A stretch of 64,000 nucleotides of DNA from Plazaster borealis (taxonomy: Eukaryota; Echinodermata; Asteroidea; Forcipulatida; Labidiasteridae), in assembly GCA_021014325.1 (NCBI GenBank), contig CM037473.1, forward strand, positions 25,100,822 to 25,164,821, read 5' to 3'. The notes beneath the pieces were generated by a model. It was given only the letters and a program-made list of their open reading frames with translations, was not told where the DNA came from and searched no databases. Positions 57,481 through 64,000 of the stretch are shown piece by piece. How positions within the stretch are numbered: the stretch's first letter is position 1; the number at the start of each line of letters is the position of its first letter. The position numbers were made by a program, and so were the translations under genes.

Positions 57481-59462
57481 TTTTCCTCAAAATTTTATTA
57501 ATTAAAATGTACGTATGATTCTTTCAAGATGCCAGCTTTTTCATCATACATCATCGTATGTAATTGTCAGTAAATTGTAACTTACCTATCAAATAATAAA
57601 CCACAAGGGAAGCTGACTGGGTAAATTGTTAATTAATTTGGGGTTTATTCCCAAATAAATTGTAAGTATTACCTGCCATTGTGTTTATTAGTTTTTACTT
57701 TTTGTTGTTGTTACTGGGCTTTTTGTTACAAGTATTTGTTTTGTAATTTTTGTTAGTGTCTCCAATTGCCAATGGAACACAATTATTTAATGCGGACACA
57801 ATAAAGAATTATATTTATGTTTTCATATTTGTATAATTCATATTATGTTTATAGATTCATATACTTAAGTAGTTTCTTCTGAGCTTGTTCCAGAGAGCAA
57901 GTTAGTCCAAAGTTTTTCATGGCTAGCAGTTGTATATATTTTTACCACATCATTATTACAATAACGTAATATACATAATTAATGTCAAAATCAAGTTACC
58001 ATGATATAATGTGACGTCACACTTCTATGATTATATACTCCATACTTCTTTAAACCGTTGAAAGTTCACACTACACGCAGACTTCACGCAAGTAATTAAC
58101 ATTCAACTAATAGTAACAGGTAAAAATATTCAGCTTTTGTTTCGTCTGTTGTTCCTTAGGTTATCCGTTTGTCCGATTGTCATTACTTACTTAGTGTTTT
58201 GATAGTTTGCTTTCCATCTGTCGGTTTGGGTGGGCAAGCATTACATATACGAAGTGTGGAACTGACAACAAAAAACGTCCATACCAAGCAGGGTTTTGAA
58301 ACACCATGTGGACTTACACATGTCCACACAGTGTTTTTTTACAGTGTTGAAAAATAGGATTTTCCTTAAGTGTAACAGAACAAAGGAATGTCCACAGAGT
58401 GACAGTGTGTCCCTTTTTATTGTGGTCTTTTTTTGTGCGCCTTATCTTTGCCGTGTAACATTTTCTGTGAAATGTTATCGTACATTTGTATTTCTCGCTG
58501 TATATCGGGGGATTTATATTTGTATATGTTTATTGTTATCACTCTGTTAATTGCACATTTTTGTATGTATTGTAAAATGCCTCCCTAAAGTAGTATTGTT
58601 ATTATTTTAAGCATAAGCTTTAACCCCATTACTATGCTATCTATATGACTTCATCACATTACTGAAGTCGGGTCATCAGACTCTTGCCATGTATTGAAAA
58701 CACCGATGATGCAGTCAAACCCTCAAGGCCTAATAGTATTCCCTAAGGGCAAGGTTATAGTGGAGACGCAAATCGGAAACGCACTATGTTTTGCTTCACG
58801 TTAGTTGTTAATTAAATATTATGCTAATAAAGCACATGCAATAAACAAATGATGGTGTTTGCGCTACCGGAAGATGATTAGCCATCCGGTATACCATATC
58901 TACGGTGATATGGGTACACATTACGCTAAACTGTTTGAGCAAAAGAAACATGACCGGTCATCATAGCTCTATTATCGACTTATTATAGACGCAGCCAGGC
59001 TTATATTTATATACAGTAGAGTATTGCTAAGAAGAACAAAGAACTATATTTATATATATTGAGTTTTGATATAGGCCTATATATTTATTTATATTATATT
59101 TTAAAGTGCCTTTGATATACATAGAGTATTGCTTATATTTAACTAATAATCTATAATTATATTGATTTTGGATATTTATATTTATTTATATCATATTTCA
59201 AAGTGCCACTGAAATACAATCCAAAATAGCGAACAATCCAGACTTGAGTTAACGCTGACAGACACAACTCACAGCTAACTGTAGTCCCTTGCACACGTTG
59301 ACTATGTAAAGGGTTTTTTTCTTTCTTTTTTTCTAAGAAAATTCAAATTTTTATAAATCAAATGACAACAACAGCTTTGACTACATTCACACTTAGGTAA
59401 ACATCATTCCAATTTCAGCATATCTTTGAGAAAATAAATTGTGAAGGGTATCACATTGTTGT

Positions 59463-60070
59463 CTAATCGGCCTTGTTTAAATGCAGAGTATAAAATAAGA
59501 TAGTTACACAAAACGATACTAGAGTAACCACTGTGCTGAGGAGTAAGGCTGTGCGGTCGACAACCAGGGCAACATCCCGCCACACGGGGCCCTTGGAGGC
59601 CCGAGTAGGCCCCCTATCACCATTCAGGTGCCCTTGCCGTGTCGATAGGTGATCTTTGATTTGAGCGTGACGCTTGGCTCTCCCCACGGGGGAATTGAGG
59701 GCTTTTGACCGGTTGGTCGATACATCTCGTCTCGGCGCAATCTGAAGAGTCTCGGAGTGAATAACGCGGTTCTCTGCCCAGTCATCCACCCGGCAGTAAT
59801 GAATATCTGACGGCGGCATATCACGATGGTTACTAGTCTCGAGCCCGGAGTCAGGACGGCCATTGTTTGGGCAGTTTTCGTCTACTGTTTCCGAATCGAG
59901 GGTTTTTTCAGGAGCTGGGTATTTGACCAACTTGCCAAGAATTCCGAATGCGAGGTACTTTATCGAGCGAGGTATGGGACGCCGGTCTTCCCGGAAATAA
60001 ATATTGAGAACGACTACGGTGATGATGATGGAGAAACATGACAGGGCGATCATGGACGTGAAGTAAAACC
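59463..60070 (-). CDS. nAChR D exon 6 (M3, loop, M4, stop)
   Basis: Acceptor TTCCATCGTAG|GG. It begins FYFTSMIALSC and ends LHLNKAD then TAG. Confidence 0.94.
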
Positions 60071-63000
60071 CTACGATGGAAACACAAATGATACAATAAA
60101 AAGTTTTTTTTCTCGAGATTATGTCGGGTTCTTTAAAATGAGTGTCTTGTAGAGAAAATATTGGTCATATTTTATAAAAGGAACTTATTAAAACAAGCAC
60201 TTAGAATTGGAAAGACTATTCTTTGGCAGCAAACTTTTGTGTAACTTTTAGTTACCGTAAATACAAAACTGAAAAATTCGCTAAATATATTTACCAATTA
60301 TTGGAGTGTTTTCTGATGTTGGAGGCAAAAATGTTCCAATCAGCTGCTGAAAGAGAACCAGCGACAACAGGTTGGTCATACCCAGTGATATCTTCTCCCC
60401 TGATTCCGGGGGCAAGACAAACACCATGAGATTCAGAAAAGAGAGCAGAACACATGGGAGAACGATCTGGAGCAAGAAGTAGAGAGGTCGTCTTCTCAGA
60501 TGAATAAGGTATGATAGCTCAGTGTATGCTACCTGTCCGCCATAGGTCTTGGATTCTCTGAGAATCCCTACTTTGAGTAGCTCCCAAACCCCAACATCAG
60601 AGTAGCGGGCCTTTTCATCAGTCAACTGTTCAGACTGTGTGAGATTGAGCTGATTATCGCCGTAAGACCATGACGTAAACCTGAGCTCGCAGGCCTGGGT
60701 GTCAAAGGGGAACATGCTGGCGTTGATTCGGCAAGAGGTCTTAAGTACGGCCGGTGTAGCCCAAACCACACGTCCATCACTGTTCACAATCACTGGAATG
60801 TCTTTGTAACTTTCAAAATCTTTGTCAACGCTACAACATAAAATAATGAAATTCAGTATCAGCTTTTCAAACACCTTACAAATTATATCAATTTTCTTTT
60901 TCTTCTTTTTTTTCTTTTTTTAATGCTGCGATCTTGTTATTTAAAATCAACGTCGAATGTTTGCCACCTACCGGTTTACGTAATTATTATGTACATTGCA
61001 ATAACTGGGGTGTTAAAATTGACACCATATGGGTATTTTAACATATAAATACCCAAAAGAGAATGAAAATTTACATCATAGGGTGGTAAAATAACACCAA
61101 ATGTAATTGTGTTGGCAGAAATAAGTGTCATCATAACATCCTATGGTGTAAATTTTGATTCTTTTTTCGGCATCTATTTGTGACATCACCTTTGGTGTCA
61201 ATCTGAATCAATTTTGCTATGTATAAATTTCAATCCAAACTTGCAGCATTGTAGTTAACATTTAACTTGCTTTACATGACGACGCTTCAGTTATAAAATG
61301 GTGAGCAATTCTATAAAATTGCGAATAATTTGCTTAACTTACTTTTTGTATAGAGTAGTATCTGGCAGCCATATTTTAGACTTGTCGACATGAAGTTGGT
61401 CAATGCCATTGTAATCATTTGGATCCCAAGTTAAGTACTCGTCCGTCCATTGCTGGAAAAATGTAAAACGAATATGTGTTAACTAATGACAACAAATTAG
61501 TTCTACAGTTGATCAGAGCACTGAGCGAAATTTCATGCTAAATACTACATAATTATCTGTTAATACAACCGCCACAACTCGAACGAGAAAATTGGCCTAA
61601 AGCTATCGATTTTCCATGAATCATAAATTTTCTACAAACAATTGTCTCAAAATATAATCAATTTAAAACCAAACTCGATAATGACTATTTTATTAGTTTT
61701 CAAGTTAACAAAATAATAATAAATGAACTATCAGACTAAAACTAAATTATCTTTTTCGATTATTAGATCCATTTTATTTACAGATCTAAAACTATAAAAA
61801 TTTACCTGTCCTAACCAAACTCCAACCTCTAATGTCTGATATCGCTCACTCTGAAAAAGACAAAATCATGAATTTTTTTAATCATGTGTCAACCTGCGTC
61901 ATAAGTCTTGTTTAATCGTGACTATGGGTGCGTTCGATTAGCTTTACGAGAGCGTTCGATTAGCCATCACATGATAATCGTGTCTGCCCCGGTGTCAGCC
62001 ACCACAGCCCCAGCCCGCGAGAGGGTCTCTGGTGGATCCCCGATGACGTAGGTTCCAGCTGCAGGCGTATCATACCAAGATGGCGGGGGACAAGTTGAAT
62101 TCGACCCGAGTACAAAAACTACAAATTAATACACAGATTTATCGTCTATGAAACAATTATGGCAAATGGAAAGGAAATGTATTTTAGGAAAAGCAAACAG
62201 TTGGTGACTGTGTACAAATTGTGAAAATGTGTCGTCACGGACATCGAAATTTTCCAATTGAGCAGACGACGGAAATGACGGAGCTGTCTGTATACACTTT
62301 TTTAAGTCGCGCTGCCACGCAACAACGATTGACCTTAATTTTCCCAGAGTGCCAAGTAAAACACTGCAGGGTTCGATTAGCCTCGTTTCGTGGCTACCAC
62401 GAGTGGAAATCCCCGGTACACACGGGGAAGCTTATCGAACGCACCCATTGTGGATATTGCAGTGGGTCCAATCGGACCATTTGGTACTCGATATGGGACA
62501 TGGTGTCCTACCTTTTGTGTCTTCATTGTGTGCTTTGAATCTTAGAAATCATTTAATTAGAGGATTTTAGGGGAGACTTCTGTACAAGAGGAAAATGGTG
62601 TGTTAAAGTATATGGTAACATTGGGGATACCCTCTGCTCCATATCGGGCATGGTGTAATTCGGAAAATCATTACCAATTCTATGACTTGGACGAGTGTCA
62701 GACTAAACTCCACCGTTGTAACATCCGATACGTTATAGACAGGGCGGGTTGATTGGAAACCATAGCCATCAAGTAGCTCTTTCAGAAGTAAATTCTGTAC
62801 ACTCATCTGACGACATTCTATAAAAACACAGTGGGCATACTTTTCATTAAAACAATACTGCAGACAAAAGATGTCTATAGTTGTAATGACAATTACTATC
62901 AACCAGCAAAAAACACCCTGGTGTCTACTTGCCCCCCCCCCTTCCCCAGAATTTTTTATTTATTTATCAACAACTCCTAAACTCTTCCGGGTCAGAACTG

Positions 63001-63594
63001 ACCAGGATCCGGGTCCCGGCCGGACCTATTTATGTGTCAGAATGAACCGGAATGTGTGAAAAATAACCCAATGGGTCAAACTGACGCAGTATCAGAGTTA
63101 AAATTCAATTTTTCTATTTTAAACTGGTTCAGCATGACCCGGAAACGGGTCAAGCCCCAACGACCGGATCCGGGTCAATTCTGACCCGGAATTCTTTAAG
63201 AATTTAAATAAAGCGTGTGGAAATAAATACGCATCAGATATATAGGCCTAGGCACTGTTTATATTTTTCGATAAAAGATGAAAAATGTAATACAAAATAC
63301 AAATATAAAAATACTATCGGAAGAAAGCCCGAGTTTTTACTTCTTCAAGAATGAAACGAAATTGGATTTAAACAACTTACAGTATATTGTACTGAAAACT
63401 TAAGAATAAGTATTGTAAATTATTGCACAAACGGAAAACAAAACCATGCACCATTAAAAATGCATCCACAAGGAGTAATGTTTAAATGGGTTTAAATCAT
63501 CAGATAAAATCTTACCGCTCAAAGACGAAGACGCTGAAATCAACAGGAAAGGCACAACAATCCATTGCAACATTGCCATAGATTTCTGGAACAT
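59463..63594 (-). CDS. nAChR subunit gene D, non-alpha type, complete six-exon gene (506 aa)
   Basis: Most compact of the four receptor genes. Exons in transcript order: 63516-63594, 62675-62817, 61806-61850, 61343-61452, 60295-60830 and 59463-60070, with phases 1,0,0,2,1. The signal peptide is residues 1-26 if translation starts at MFQKSMAM; shorter starts at 63579 or 63573 also work. The Cys loop is C159-C173. The loop C region reads SKTYGGQVAYTEL, so it has Gly-Gly where alpha subunits have Cys-Cys. M2 begins GEKISLGM, with Ser at 2', Leu at 9' and Glu at -1'; Gly and Thr at 19'/20' differ from its paralogues. M3 starts FYFTSMIALS, and WRDVALVVDR precedes M4. The stop is TAG at 59465-59463. 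Its exon and pore features pair it with gene C as a tandem duplicate. Confidence 0.92.
60295..60830 (-). CDS. nAChR D exon 5 (Cys loop to M2)
   Basis: Acceptor TTATGTTGTAG|C. It holds CRINASMFPFDTQAC, M1 and M2, and ends ATA ATT G|GTAAAT. Confidence 0.95.
60990..61255. mobile_element. CACTGCAAAAACTGG-family MITE, uninterrupted copy in nAChR D intron 4
   Basis: TGCAATAACTGGGGTGTTAA on the left, internal ACACC/GGTGT arms as in 46955-47839. The right end is degraded. Confidence 0.75.
61343..61452 (-). CDS. nAChR D exon 4 (110 nt)
   Basis: Acceptor ATTTTTCCAG. It encodes QWTDEYLTWDP..KIWLPDTTLYK, donor AAA AA|GTAAGT. Confidence 0.94.
61806..61850 (-). CDS. nAChR D exon 3 (45 nt)
   Basis: Acceptor CTTTTTCAG, peptide SERYQTLEVGVWLGQ, donor CAG|GTAAAT. 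Confidence 0.92.
61925..62448. mobile_element. ~524-bp MITE in nAChR D intron 2, TGGGTGCGTTCGATTAGC ends
   Basis: Inverted ends TGGGTGCGTTCGATTAGC and GCTTATCGAACGCACCCA. A second CGTTCGATTAGCC / GGTTCGATTAGCC motif occurs inside each arm. It makes up most of the intron with the element at 62481. Confidence 0.85.
62481..62658. repeat. CTCGATATGGGACATGGTGT foldback element in nAChR D intron 2
   Basis: Third copy of the family at 52863-53209. It ends 17 bp from the exon-2 boundary at 62675. Confidence 0.82.
62675..62817 (-). CDS. nAChR D exon 2
   Basis: Acceptor TTTTTATAG|AA. It encodes NLLLKELLDGYGFQSTRPVY and on to LVQVIEL, donor TTG|GTAATG. At 143 nt it is one codon shorter than exon 2 of B and C. 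Confidence 0.92.
62980..63195. repeat. TGACCC-family foldback element in nAChR D intron 1
   Basis: Ends CTTCCGGGTCAGAACTGACC and GGGTCAATTCTGACCCGGAA, with GGATCCGGGTCCC and ACCGGATCCGGG near each end. Confidence 0.85.
63516..63594 (-). CDS. nAChR D exon 1 (signal peptide)
   Basis: MFQKSMAMLQWIVVPFLLIS then ASSSLS, G|GTAAGA, phase 1. The open frame extends further upstream, so the exact start is uncertain. Confidence 0.8.
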
Positions 63595-64000
63595 GCCCGT
63601 AACGAACGATTCTCCAAAAGACATAGTCAATGTAAAGAATGACTGCTGTAGATATTTGTGCCAGGTAAAAAAACGCAGTGTATTATACGTGAGTACACCT
63701 CGATGCTCCTTTCCATTAAAAATACCCTGCGATCCGTGAGTCAAATAAATTTACTCTTTGATTTAATAAATTATGTGACGTATGACCGTAGGCGTGGCAT
63801 GTTGTCAGGGTAATCGCAAGCGTTTTATATTATCGACCATTATCCATTCGTGTTTGTCATTTTAGTCAGTACATGCAGACTTTGATGGTTTTATGTTGGG
63901 TCCCTTATGTTGCATAGACCAAGGACAGACATTTTTACATTAATTTATCAATGTATTATCTCATTGAGTTGATGTTTCAAACATCACTCTAAAGACTCTT
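63595..64000 (-). other. Upstream region of nAChR D
   Basis: No further gene recognised. The open frame of exon 1 continues upstream to about 63744 on the minus strand, but the extra residues look unlike a signal peptide. The promoter should lie here. Confidence 0.5.

Larger units (their letters stand above)
56192..59462. other. Spacer between nAChR C promoter side and nAChR D 3' end
   Basis: No gene recognised in 3.3 kb. It holds two foldback elements, the reverse SINE and AT-rich tracts. C and D are transcribed in the same direction, so this spacer should include the gene C promoter and the gene D 3' UTR. Confidence 0.6.

Overview
The window is animal nuclear DNA. It is AT-rich, mostly intron and repeat, with spliced genes that use GT-AG introns. 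It carries many small inverted-repeat (MITE-like) elements, tRNA-headed SINEs and decayed LINE tails. The gene content (a GAS2-like CH-domain gene and divergent Cys-loop receptors) and the repeat style suggest a marine deuterostome invertebrate, most likely an echinoderm. That placement is inference, because no rRNA or mitochondrial marker is present.

Layout. (1) 1-9.5 kb: the 5' part of a GAS2-like cytoskeletal linker gene on the minus strand. It has one large coding exon (3981-4961) with the CH domain and a possible 5' non-coding exon ending at 9220. Its later exons lie off the left edge or were not recognised. (2) 11.96-44.4 kb: two complete six-exon nicotinic acetylcholine receptor (nAChR) alpha-type subunit genes on the plus strand, A (11960-23506, 490 aa) and B (32458-44403, 505 aa). 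(3) 50.5-63.6 kb: two complete six-exon nAChR non-alpha subunit genes on the minus strand, C (50500-56191, 512 aa) and D (59463-63594, 506 aa). B and C are tail to tail.

All four receptor genes were assembled exon by exon from the sequence. They share identical intron phases (1,0,0,2,1), a 45-nt exon 3 and a 110-nt exon 4, and every join keeps the frame. A and B carry the vicinal-cysteine loop C (YxCC) of agonist-binding alpha subunits. C and D lack it, with Gly-Gly at or near that position. All four share an unusual M2 pore helix (core NLLxLVLFQQ) and a conserved Glu at the cation-selectivity ring. The set could supply both faces of a heteromeric ligand-gated cation channel, but co-assembly is inference.

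The rest is repeats. There are several MITE families, often nested in one another, and SINEs and LINE 3' ends with ATT-type tails. A 160-bp tandem array carries a tRNA B-box. In intron 2 of gene C, a 52-bp minisatellite is built from that gene's own exon-2 tail plus its 5' splice site. No CRISPR arrays, rRNA genes or convincing functional tRNA genes were seen.
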